From JBHGBM01 sp041946965 (lineage in GTDB: Bacteria > Acidobacteriota > Terriglobia > Bryobacterales > Bryobacteraceae): 9,119 nt of DNA. The stretch covers positions 1 through 9,119 of the forward strand of contig JBHGBM010000130.1 in the NCBI GenBank assembly GCA_041946965.1, written 5' to 3'. Both the position numbers and the translations under genes were made by a program. This document shows, in pieces, positions 1 to 8,100 of the stretch. The notes under the pieces were generated by a model. That model did not search any database, was not told where the DNA came from, and saw nothing but the letters and a program-made list of their open reading frames with translations. Each line of letters starts with the position of its first letter. Position 1 is the first letter of the stretch.

Positions 1-36
1 AACCCATTCCTCAGAATCCCTGCGCTTGGCTGCCAT
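1..36 (-). CDS. Possible 5' end of a gene running off the left edge
   Basis: On the minus strand an ATG at 36-34 opens twelve stop-free codons (MAAKRRDSEEWV) to the window edge. An AGGA sequence lies about 8 nt upstream, which is good Shine-Dalgarno spacing, and the ATG is 40 bp after the receptor stop codon on the same strand. The charged start loosely resembles the N-termini of small transposon-associated helix-turn-helix proteins, but twelve residues cannot support a family call. No IS66-type terminal sequence is seen between it and the receptor gene. It could equally be a chance reading frame. Confidence 0.25.
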   Translation of the reverse strand, partial: MAAKRRDSEEWV

Positions 37-76
37 CCACGAATTCCTGCTCAGAGCCAGTTTTGTTTTCCGTCCG

Positions 77-3000
77 TCAAAACGCGAGTTTGACACCCAA
101 CTGGAGCCGTCTCGGGCTGCCCGCCGACTGGATCTTTCCGAAAGTGGGCGATCCGAGGAAGATGTCCGGCAAACCCAGGTTCACGCGGTTCAGCAGGTTG
201 AACGCCTCCACGCGAAACTCGGCGGTGGCTGCCTCGCTCAGCCGCGTACTCTTCACCAGTGAGACGTTGGCGTTGCCGTACCCGGGGCCGGTGAGGATGT
301 TTCGCCCGCTGTTGCCGAAGTTCCCGAAGGGCGGCATGGCAAACGCGGCGGTATCGAACCAGCGGTCGGTTGTGCGATTCTCCAGAGCGGCCCTCCGCAC
401 GACGTTGGGCCGGTCGTTGGCGCCGAAGCCGAGGTTCGACCTCCCCGTGTTGCTGTTGTCGAGGTCCGGCAGGAGCGCCACGGTGAACGGGCGGCCGGTC
501 TGCGCCGTCCAGATCCCGAAAGTCTGCCAGCCGCCCCACCATCGCCCCCGGCCGAACGGAAGGGCCCACGAGTAGCTCACCGAGAGGCGGTGACGCATGT
601 CGAAATCGGAGAGCCCGCGCTCGAGCGCCGCGTTCCGGCTGTCCTGCGGATAGTTGGCGTCGCCGGCGGTGGTGAAGAAACCCGAGGCGTCGTCGATCGA
701 CTTCGACCACGTGTAAGAGGCGAGCGCCGTTACCCCGTGACTCAGGGTCTGCCGGAAGCGCGCCTGCAAGCTGTGGTAGTTCGAGTTGGCGCGGGATTCG
801 AGAGCGTTGATGTCGTCGAACTGCGGTACGGGGCGCAGGTTCGGCCGGCTGGCTGAAGGCGCCGGCTGGTTCCAGTCGCGCGCCGCCGGGAGCTTCGAAC
901 CCTTCGAGCCGGCATAAGACGCCTCAACCATGCGCGCCCGCCCGATCTCCCGCTGCACACCGAAGTTCCAGTGCTGCACGTACCCGGTGCGCAGGTCGCG
1001 TTGAAAGGCCAGGGCGGAGGAAGGAAGCGTGACCGGGAAGTTGCGCGGGAACGGATCGGCAAGCGTCAGCGGCAGTCCTTCGAGCGGGAAGTAGAGTTTG
1101 AGGTCGTAGTAGGGCTGATTGAAGTACAGGCCCTCGCCGATGGCCAGCGCCGGCTGGTCGTGGTACACGCCGTAGCCGGACCGCAGCACGGTTCCCTTCC
1201 GCCGCCAGGCCAGCGAGACGCGCGGGGCGAAGTTGTTGCGGTCGGGCAGGTACCCTGACCCGGCGCGGACCAGCGTGCGCGTCGCGGCATCGTAAACGTT
1301 GGCACGGTCCTCGGCATCCACCGGCGGCGCGTTGAATTCATACCGCAGCCCGAGCGAGACGGTCAAATCCGGCCGGGCGCGCCAGGTGTCCTGCGCGAAG
1401 AAGTAATAGCTGTGCGTGCGCAGGTGCTGGTGGTTATCGACGCGCGCCACGCCGGTGACGGAAGGCATTCCCATCAGCATTTCGGCGAGCGCGTTGCCGC
1501 TCAGCCCGAGGAAGCTGAGGTACCCCAGGGCCAGTTCGTCGCGGTAGGCGTTCTGCCCGAGCCGGCGGAGATCCGCGCCGCCTTGCAGCAGGTGCCGCCC
1601 GCGCACCGCCGTAACGGTGTCGGTGAACTGGTAGACGGTAGAGGCGCTGTGCTGCGGGTTGTGGTACTCATCGCCGATGGGTGAGTAGCCGGTGATCCGG
1701 ACCAGGCTGAGCCCCGTGTCGCGCGTTTTGCCCGAGATGCGCGGCAGGCCCACCTGCCCGTTCAGGTCGCGCCCCATGTTCTCCTGGAAAGAGCCGGCCG
1801 CGACGCGATTGAAGCCCAGCCGCAGCTCGTTCAGCAGCCGCGGGGAAAACACGTGGGTCTCGCTGGCTGCCGCGTTCTGCGCGCGCCGTGGCACGTTGGC
1901 GCCGAAACCGGGAATGGCGGCGAAGTCGGGCCCCGAAAACGGCTCGTACAGCGCGCGGTCCGCAAAGCTGTAGCGGAAGCCGAAGTCGTCCGAAGACCCG
2001 AGCGCGTGATCCAGGCGGGCGTCGAAATGATCCTCGCGGTCGCGCGCGGCGGGCGATGAGACGTAGTTCTGTCCGGGCGTGCCGCGGTTGGGCAGGGGAT
2101 ACAGGGCGGCGATCGCGAGTCCCACGGGATTCAGATAAGGCTTGGGGATGGTGTTGCCGGCGAACTCGCCCACGCGCTCCCGTTCGGTGGGCACGTTGGT
2201 CACGCGCGTGATCCCTTCCCGCACGCGCCGCCCTTCGTAATCTCCGAAGAAGAACGTACGGTTGCGCGCCAGCGGTCCGCCCAACGCCGCGCCGAACTGG
2301 TTGCGCTGGTGTTGCGGGCTCTTCTCCGCCGCCGGCGCGAAGTAGTTGCGGCCATCCAGGGCCCGGTTGCGGAAGAACTCCCACGCGGAACCGTGGAACG
2401 CGTTGGTCCCGGACTTCAGCGCCACCGTGACCTGGCCGCCGGCGTTCCGCCCGAACGAAGCGTCGTAAGCGCTGGCGGCGACCTCGAATTCCCGCACCGC
2501 GTCCACCGGGGGCGTCACCGCGATCCCGTTCAGCTTCGGATCGCCGTTGAAGACGCCGTCGAGCACGAACTGGTTGGCGTCCTCTCTCCCGCCGTTGACG
2601 TGGAGGGAGAAGTCGCCGCGCACGGACCCCGCCGAACCCTGCGCGGGAGGCGCCGCTCCCGGCAGCAACAGCGCCAGTTCGTAAAAGTTGCGGCCGTCCA
2701 GCGGCAACCCGGTCACCTGCGTGTTCTCCACCACACCGCCCAGCGCGGAGGATTCCGTCCGCAGCATCCCGGTTACGGCGCGCACCTCCACCGTCTCGGT
2801 GCGCCGCCCCGGAATCAGGGGAATTTCGATCCAGATTTCCTGGTTGAGCGCCAGCGTGAACTGGCGCGTCTGCGGCGCATAGCCGTCGCACACCGCCTCC
2901 AGGCGGTACTCGCCCGGCGGCAGGCTCGCGATGACGAACCCGCCCTGCGAGCCGGTGGCCGTCACGCGCACCCGGCCGGTCTCGGCGGCCGTGACCCGCA

Positions 3001-3100
3001 CCGCGGCCCCAGCCAGCGGATTCTGCGATTCATCCGTGATCACGCCGGCAAGGGCGCCGCGGACCGGCTGGGCGGCCGCGACACATGGAAGAAGCAACAA
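77..3100 (-). CDS. TonB-dependent outer-membrane receptor, Oar-like, with N-terminal carboxypeptidase-regulatory domain
   Basis: Predicted outer-membrane beta-barrel for TonB-driven uptake of an unknown ligand. Numbering is from the TTG at 3100. A hydrophobic signal peptide ends near AAAQP (8-12). A carboxypeptidase-regulatory beta-sandwich spans about 14-98 (GVITDESQNPLAGAAV, then LPPGEYRLEA). A TonB-box-like stretch (TETVEVRA, 101-108) is followed by the plug (GLPLDGRNFYELALLLPG, 131-148). The barrel carries family hallmarks: NQFGAALGGPLARNRTFFFG (267-286) and YTWSKSIDD near 795. It ends in LGVKLAF; a terminal Phe is typical of barrels recognised by the Bam machinery. The length of about 1,000 residues is normal for the family. 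The 5' end is uncertain. The frame is open back to an ATC at 3118, which would give a better signal peptide (IRTLLGLLLLPC) than the TTG; the only nearby ATG (3122-3120) is out of frame. Acidobacterial genomes carry many paralogues, so the ligand cannot be inferred. Confidence 0.93.
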   Translation of the reverse strand: MLLLPCVAAAQPVRGALAGVITDESQNPLAGAAVRVTAAETGRVRVTATGSQGGFVIASLPPGEYRLEAVCDGYAPQTRQFTLALNQEIWIEIPLIPGRRTETVEVRAVTGMLRTESSALGGVVENTQVTGLPLDGRNFYELALLLPGAAPPAQGSAGSVRGDFSLHVNGGREDANQFVLDGVFNGDPKLNGIAVTPPVDAVREFEVAASAYDASFGRNAGGQVTVALKSGTNAFHGSAWEFFRNRALDGRNYFAPAAEKSPQHQRNQFGAALGGPLARNRTFFFGDYEGRRVREGITRVTNVPTERERVGEFAGNTIPKPYLNPVGLAIAALYPLPNRGTPGQNYVSSPAARDREDHFDARLDHALGSSDDFGFRYSFADRALYEPFSGPDFAAIPGFGANVPRRAQNAAASETHVFSPRLLNELRLGFNRVAAGSFQENMGRDLNGQVGLPRISGKTRDTGLSLVRITGYSPIGDEYHNPQHSASTVYQFTDTVTAVRGRHLLQGGADLRRLGQNAYRDELALGYLSFLGLSGNALAEMLMGMPSVTGVARVDNHQHLRTHSYYFFAQDTWRARPDLTVSLGLRYEFNAPPVDAEDRANVYDAATRTLVRAGSGYLPDRNNFAPRVSLAWRRKGTVLRSGYGVYHDQPALAIGEGLYFNQPYYDLKLYFPLEGLPLTLADPFPRNFPVTLPSSALAFQRDLRTGYVQHWNFGVQREIGRARMVEASYAGSKGSKLPAARDWNQPAPSASRPNLRPVPQFDDINALESRANSNYHSLQARFRQTLSHGVTALASYTWSKSIDDASGFFTTAGDANYPQDSRNAALERGLSDFDMRHRLSVSYSWALPFGRGRWWGGWQTFGIWTAQTGRPFTVALLPDLDNSNTGRSNLGFGANDRPNVVRRAALENRTTDRWFDTAAFAMPPFGNFGNSGRNILTGPGYGNANVSLVKSTRLSEAATAEFRVEAFNLLNRVNLGLPDIFLGSPTFGKIQSAGSPRRLQLGVKLAF

Positions 3101-3118
3101 ACCCAGTAGTGTTCTGAT

Positions 3119-3176
3119 TCATGCAGCTTAACACGGCGCCACGCGGACTCGTACTACACTGGGAGGTCTCCTGCCG
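3119..3176. promoter_or_regulatory. Short divergent intergenic region between receptor gene and transporter operon
   Basis: About 55 bp separate the receptor 5' end from the glycosyltransferase ATG, so promoters for both directions must lie here or inside the flanking coding regions. For the plus strand, TTAACA (3128-3133) matches a -35 box at five of six positions, but candidate -10 sequences (TACTAC 3152-3157, 18 bp spacing; TACACT 3155-3160, 21 bp spacing) are poor and sit almost against the ribosome binding site. No clear operator palindrome is seen. The region is real; the exact promoter elements are weakly supported. Confidence 0.3.
3161..3166 (+). promoter_or_regulatory. Ribosome binding site of the glycosyltransferase gene
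   Basis: GGGAGG lies 10 nt before the ATG at 3177. It is the clearest Shine-Dalgarno sequence in the window and fixes the start of the first operon gene. The two following genes overlap their predecessors and have only weak sites, which suggests that most initiation in the operon enters here and downstream translation is coupled. Confidence 0.7.
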
Positions 3177-4448
3177 ATGAGGATACTCTCGCTTACCGCC
3201 GGCGCTGCCCGCATGTATTGCGGCAGTTGTCTGCGCGACAACGCGCTGGCCGCCGAACTGGTCCGGCAGGGCCACCACGTCCGCCTTCAGCCGCTCTACA
3301 CCCCCACCCGCACGGACGAGCCGAACGTCAGCGAGCCGGTGGTCTTCCTGAACGGCATCAGCGTGTGCCTCGACCAGCAGGCCGCCTTCTTTCGCCGCCC
3401 GCACCCGCTGCTCGACCGCCTGTGGGACGCGGGCTGGATGCTCAAGCTCGCCGCCCGCACCTCCATCGCGGTCGATCCGCACCAGTTGGGCGCCATGACC
3501 GTCTCCATGCTGCGCGGCGAGGAGGGTTTTCAGCTAAGAGAGATCCGGAAATTCACCGAATGGCTGCGGGGCCTCGATCCGCCCGATATCGCCGTGCTGC
3601 CCAACTCGCTGCTCAGCGGCCTGGCCGAGCCCGTACGCCGCGCGCTCAACCGCCCGGTCTGCTGCACTTTCCAGGGCGAGGAGCTGTTCCTCGACCAGAT
3701 GCCCGAGCCCTACCGCGCACAAGCGTGGGAACTGGTCCGCGCCAACGCCGCATCGATCGACGGCTTCATCGCCGTCAGCCGCTACTCGGCTGCGTACTGG
3801 ATGGAGCGCCTCGGCATTTCCGGAGCCAAAATGCACGTGGTCCCGCTGGGCATCAACGTGAACGGTTATCCGGAGGGGCGCGCAGTTCACGCGCCTTTTC
3901 GCATTGGCTATCTGGCCCGCATCGCTCCGGAAAAGGGACTGCACGTGCTCGCCGAATGCTACCGCCGCCTGCTGCATGAATCCGGTTTTGGTCCCGCCAC
4001 GCTCGAAGCCGCGGGCTACCTGGCTCCGGAGCACGGGGGCTACCTTCGCGCGATCGAACGCGAGATGCGCGGGCTGGAGTTCCGCTACCACGGCGAGCTC
4101 GACCGCGCACGCAAGATCGAATTCCTGCACGGGCTCGACGTGTTCAGCGTCCCCGCCGTCTACGATGAGCCGAAGGGCATCTCCGTTCTGGAGGCCATGG
4201 CGGCGGGCGTTCCGGTTGTCCAGCCCCGCCGCGGCGCGTTCGTCGAAATCCTGGAGCAGACCGGCGGCGGCCTGCTCACCGACGACCTGGCCGATGGCAT
4301 CCTGCGCATCCGCCGCGATCCCGCGCTGGCCGCCGCGCTTTCCGAAGCGGGCGCGCGCGCGGTGCGCGAGCGCTTCACCGTGGCTCATATGGCCACCAGC
4401 GCGGCGGAGGCTTTCGCCGCGATCGCCGCACTGACCGCCCATGCTTGA
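3177..4448 (+). CDS. GT4-type glycosyltransferase (423 aa), first gene of an ABC transporter operon
   Basis: Predicted cytoplasmic retaining glycosyltransferase with GT-B fold that moves a sugar from an activated donor to an unknown acceptor. The N-terminal Rossmann half begins MRILSLTAGAARMYCGSCLR, with a CxxC pair at C15/C18 and a second Cys pair at 162-163. The C-terminal donor-binding half starts at about 240 (FRIGYLARIAPEKG, 241-254) and has the GT4 EX7E motif at E331/E339 (EPKGISVLE), followed by AMAAGVPVVQP. Length is normal for GT4. The start is supported by GGGAGG 10 nt upstream. Its last 8 bp overlap the ABC ATPase gene, so the two are translationally coupled. The N-terminal MYCGSCLRDNA motif matches, from memory, a subfamily often found beside such ABC transporters in Acidobacteriota and Planctomycetota. 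Sugar and acceptor are unknown. Confidence 0.88.
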   Translation: MRILSLTAGAARMYCGSCLRDNALAAELVRQGHHVRLQPLYTPTRTDEPNVSEPVVFLNGISVCLDQQAAFFRRPHPLLDRLWDAGWMLKLAARTSIAVDPHQLGAMTVSMLRGEEGFQLREIRKFTEWLRGLDPPDIAVLPNSLLSGLAEPVRRALNRPVCCTFQGEELFLDQMPEPYRAQAWELVRANAASIDGFIAVSRYSAAYWMERLGISGAKMHVVPLGINVNGYPEGRAVHAPFRIGYLARIAPEKGLHVLAECYRRLLHESGFGPATLEAAGYLAPEHGGYLRAIEREMRGLEFRYHGELDRARKIEFLHGLDVFSVPAVYDEPKGISVLEAMAAGVPVVQPRRGAFVEILEQTGGGLLTDDLADGILRIRRDPALAAALSEAGARAVRERFTVAHMATSAAEAFAAIAALTAHA

Positions 4449-5112
4449 GATCGACAACGTCGCCAAACAGTACGACTCGCCGCGCGGGCCGCTGACGGTG
4501 CTTTCCGGCATTTCCCTCACGCTCGAGCGCGGCGAGGCCGCCGCCATCATGGGGCCCTCGGGGGCGGGGAAGAGCACGCTGCTCTACATCGCGGGCGCGC
4601 TGGAGCCGCCCACCTCCGGAACGGTGAAACTGGACGGGCGCAACCCCTACACCCTTTCCGAAATGGAGCTGGCCGCCTTCCGCAACCGCTCCGTCGGTTT
4701 CCTGTTCCAGGACCACTGCCTGCTCCCGCAATGCACGGTGCTCGAGAACGTGCTGGTGCCCACGCTGGTGGCCGGCGGCCGCGAGGACTACCGCAAGCGC
4801 GCGCGAGAGCTGCTGGAACAGGTTGGGCTTACGGACCGCTCCGGCCACCGCCCGGCGGAACTCTCCGGGGGCGAGAAGCAGCGCGCCGCGCTCGCCCGCG
4901 CCCTGATCCGCCGTCCCCACCTGCTGCTGTGCGACGAGCCCACCGGCAACCTCGACGAGGACTCGGCGGCGATGGTGGCCAACCTTCTGCTCGGCCTCCA
5001 CCGCCTCCAGGAAACCATGCTGCTGGTGGTCACCCACAATGCGAGCCTCGCCGGACTTTTTCCCCGGCGCTACGAGCTGCGCCATGCGAACCTCCACGCT
5101 GCTGGCGCGTAG
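4441..5112 (+). CDS. ABC transporter ATP-binding protein, LolD/MacB/YbbA-like (223 aa)
   Basis: Cytoplasmic ATPase powering the permease encoded next. All nucleotide-binding motifs are present: Walker A GPSGAGKST (38-46), Q-loop Gln90 (FLFQ), signature LSGGEKQR (141-148), Walker B LLLCDEP with catalytic Glu166, D-loop NLD (170-172), and switch His199 (VVTHN). LLPQCTVLENVL (94-105) and the short length of 223 residues are typical of the LolD/MacB/YbbA subfamily that pairs with FtsX-type permeases. No fused membrane domain is present, unlike true MacB. The ATG overlaps the glycosyltransferase stop by 8 bp, and the 3' end overlaps the likely permease start by 29 bp. The protein should work as a homodimer under one large permease. 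LolD is an alternative label, but no LolC/LolE pair is present. Confidence 0.93.
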   Translation: MLEIDNVAKQYDSPRGPLTVLSGISLTLERGEAAAIMGPSGAGKSTLLYIAGALEPPTSGTVKLDGRNPYTLSEMELAAFRNRSVGFLFQDHCLLPQCTVLENVLVPTLVAGGREDYRKRARELLEQVGLTDRSGHRPAELSGGEKQRAALARALIRRPHLLLCDEPTGNLDEDSAAMVANLLLGLHRLQETMLLVVTHNASLAGLFPRRYELRHANLHAAGA

Positions 5113-8100
5113 CCTGCTCTGGTACTGGCGCACGAACCTGGCCGTGGTGCTGGGCGTGGCCGCGGCGGTGGCGGTGCTGGGCGGCGCCGCCGTGGTGGGC
5201 GCGTCGGTCCGCGGCAGCCTGCGCGACCTCGTGCTGGCCCGCCTGGGCAACGCGGAGACCGCCATCACCCGCGCCGGCTTTTTCCGTGAGGAACTGGCGG
5301 GCGGCCGGGGGTGCCCGCTCATCGCGCTCGAGGGGATCGCCACGCACGAGCCGAGCGGACGCCGCGCCGCCGGCATCCCGGTCTACGCCGTGGACGAGCG
5401 GTTCTGGAAATTCCAGGGGTTCCCCGGCACGCCGCCGCGCGGGCGCGAGGTGCTGCTCACGGCGGCCTTAGCGCGGGAGTTCGGCGCGCGTCCCGGCGAC
5501 GCCCTGCTGCTGCGGGTGCCCAAGCCCTCCGCCATCCCGCGCGAGAGTTTGCACGGGCGCAAGGAAGACACCGGCCGCACCCTTCGCCTTGAAGCCGCCG
5601 GCACGGCGCGCGACTTTTCGCTGCACCCGCAGCAGGGCGAACTGCGCGCGGCCTACGTTTCGCTCGCGCGCATCCAGACCGATCTGGAGCTGAAGGGCAA
5701 GGCCAACACCATCCTCGCCTCCGGCGCGCTGAAGCCCGACGTGACGCTCGCCGACCTCGGGCTGCGGCTGCGCGAGGGGTTCGTGCTCGAAAGCGACAGC
5801 ACCGTGGTTTCGGATGCGGTGGCGGGCGCGGCTGCGCGGGCCGCGGCGAAGCTGGGCCTCACGGCGCGCCCCGTGCTCTCGCACCTAGCGAACACCATCC
5901 GCGCCGGTGCGCGCCAGGTTCCTTACTCGGTGGTGGCGGCGCTGGACGGGCCGCTCGCACCCGCCGCCGAGGACGGCATCGTGCTCAACGAGTGGGCCGC
6001 GCGCGAACTCGGCGCGCGCCCCGGCGACGCGGTCACGCTCGACTATTACGTGTGGCGCTCCGGCGGCCGGCTCGAGACCGAATCGGCCGCGTTCCGGCTG
6101 GAGCGCGTCGTGCCGCTCTCGGGCGATGCCGCCGGCCGCACCCTCACCCCCGAGTACCCCGGCATCACCGATTCCCTCACCCTGCGCGAGTGGGACCCGC
6201 CCTTCCCGTTCGACTTCCACCGCATACGCCCGGCCGACGAGCGCTACTGGGACCTCCATCGCGCCACCCCCAGGGCGTTCCTCCGCTTCGAGCGCGGCCG
6301 GCGGCTGTGGGCCACGCGCTACGGCAGCGCGACCTCGATCCGCATCTCGCCGCCCTCGCCGGCTTATGCCGAGGCCCTGCGCGCGGCGCTCGACCCCGCG
6401 GCGGCGGGCCTGGTCACCGTGCCCGTGAAAGCTTTGGGGTTGGAGGCCGCGCGCGGCGCGACGGAATTCGGTGAATACTTTTTGTATTTCAGCTTCTTCC
6501 TGATGGCTTCCGCGTTCCTGCTGGCCGGACTTTTCTTCCGCCTCGGCGTGGAGCAGCGCGTGCGGGAGATCGGAGTGTTGCGCGCGCTCGGCTTCCCCGC
6601 CGCGAAACTGCGCCGCCTGTTCCTGGCGGAGGGCGCGATCCTCTCCGCCGCGGGGTCCCTGCTCGGGACCGGCGCGGCCATCGGATACGGCGCGCTGATC
6701 CTGCTCGGCCTGCGGACGTGGTGGTTCGACGCGGTCGGGACGCGCCTGCTCTCGCTGCACGCATCCTGGCCGGCGCTGGCGGGCGCGGCGCTGGCGGGAG
6801 TGGCCGCGAGCCTCGCCGCCATCGCCTGGACGCTGCGCGGCCTGGACCCCGCGTCGCCGCGCGGCCTGATTGCCGGAGCTCCGCGGGTGCGCAACATCCG
6901 CCGGCGCTTCCGCGCGGGGGTGGCCTTTGCCGCGCTCGCCGCCGCCCTGACAGCGGCCGGGCTCGGCGAAGCGCTGGATGCGGCGGCCTCGTTCTTCGGC
7001 GCGGGCACGTTGCTGCTGATCGCGGCGCTTCTGTGCCAGTCCGCGTGGCTGCACCGCGGCGGTTTCGGTATGCCGCACAGCCCCGGCGCCCTGGGATTGC
7101 GCGGCATCGCGTACCGCCCCGGCCGCAGCATCGTCTCGATCGCCCTGATCGCTTCGGCGACGTTCGTGATCGCATCGCTCGACGCGTTTCGCCGCGAGCC
7201 CTCCGCGGCCGGCGCGTACGGCTACCCGCTGCTCGCCGATTCGGTGTTCCCGCTGATTCAGGATCCCGGCCCCAATATCGTCCCGTTCCGCGTGCGCCCC
7301 GGCGACGACGCCAGTTGTCTCAACCTCTTCCGGCCCCGCGACCCGCGGATTGCCGCCCCGCCTCCGGCCTTCGTGCGTGGCACCCCGGGGCCGTGGGCGC
7401 TGCTGGATTCGGACCCGGCCCCGGGCGTGGTGCCCGCCATTGCCGACGCCAATTCCATGACGTACGTGCTGCACCGCAAGCTCGGCGAGGACTTCGAGAT
7501 CGGCGGCGTGCGCTTCCGCATCGTGGCCGCGCTGCGCGACAGCATCTTCCAGTCCGAGTTGCTCATCTCCGAACGGAATTTTCTGCGCCTGTACCCGGAC
7601 GCCGAGGGTTACCGGTTCTTCCTGATCCAGGCTCCGGAGGGGGCCGCGGGCGCGCTGGAGGAGAAGTTCTCGGAGTACGGCTTCGACGTGCAGCCAACCG
7701 CCGCGCGCCGCGCCGGGTTCCACCGGGTGGAGAACACGTACCTCTCGACGTTCCGCGCGCTCGGAGGGCTCGGCCTGATTTTAGGCACGCTGGGGCTCGC
7801 CGCCGTGCTGCTCCGCAACGTGCTGGAGCGCAGGCGCGAGTTGGCGTTGCTGCATGCGGTGGGGTACCGGACGCGCCACCTGGCGGTGATGATTCTGGCC
7901 GAGAACACGGCGTTGCTGGCGCTCGGGCTGGCAACGGGCGCGTTGTCGGCGGCAGTGGCCATTGCGCCGGCGCTGGCGGCGCGCGGCGGGCGGGTGCCGT
8001 TGGTCTCGACCGCGGCGCTCATGGCGGCGGTGTTCGCGGCGGGGGTGGTAACGTCGCTTGCGGCGACGGCGGCGGCTCTGCGGGGTGGACTGGTGGATGC

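Noticed and set aside
76..94. Inverted repeat GTCAAA...TTTGAC at the receptor stop as a terminator
   Set aside because: The stem is only 6 bp and AT-rich, it overlaps the stop codon, and no T-tract follows in the direction of transcription.
1668..2891. 407-codon minus-strand frame overlapping the receptor gene in another frame
   Set aside because: Extremely Arg-rich and low complexity. The receptor frame over the same bases has all family motifs.
3030..3122. Short minus-strand peptide from the ATG at 3122 (MNQNTTGFVASSMCRG...)
   Set aside because: It overlaps the receptor's signal-peptide region in another frame, has no good ribosome binding site and no family resemblance. It is better explained as the displaced start of the receptor gene.
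3534..4577. 347-codon minus-strand frame opposite the glycosyltransferase and ATPase genes
   Set aside because: It spans the junction of two clear genes and has no domain. Lack of stops follows from high GC at third positions.
5039..5083. Upstream ATG at 5039 as the permease start
   Set aside because: It would add 15 residues not resembling a permease N-terminus and overlap the ATPase gene by 74 bp. The ATG at 5084 directly precedes a basic segment and helix 1.
5885..7723. 612-codon open frame on the minus strand opposite the permease gene
   Set aside because: It lies wholly opposite a well-supported membrane protein. Its translation is Arg/Gly/Ala/Glu-rich with no recognisable domain, as expected for an antisense frame in very GC-rich DNA.
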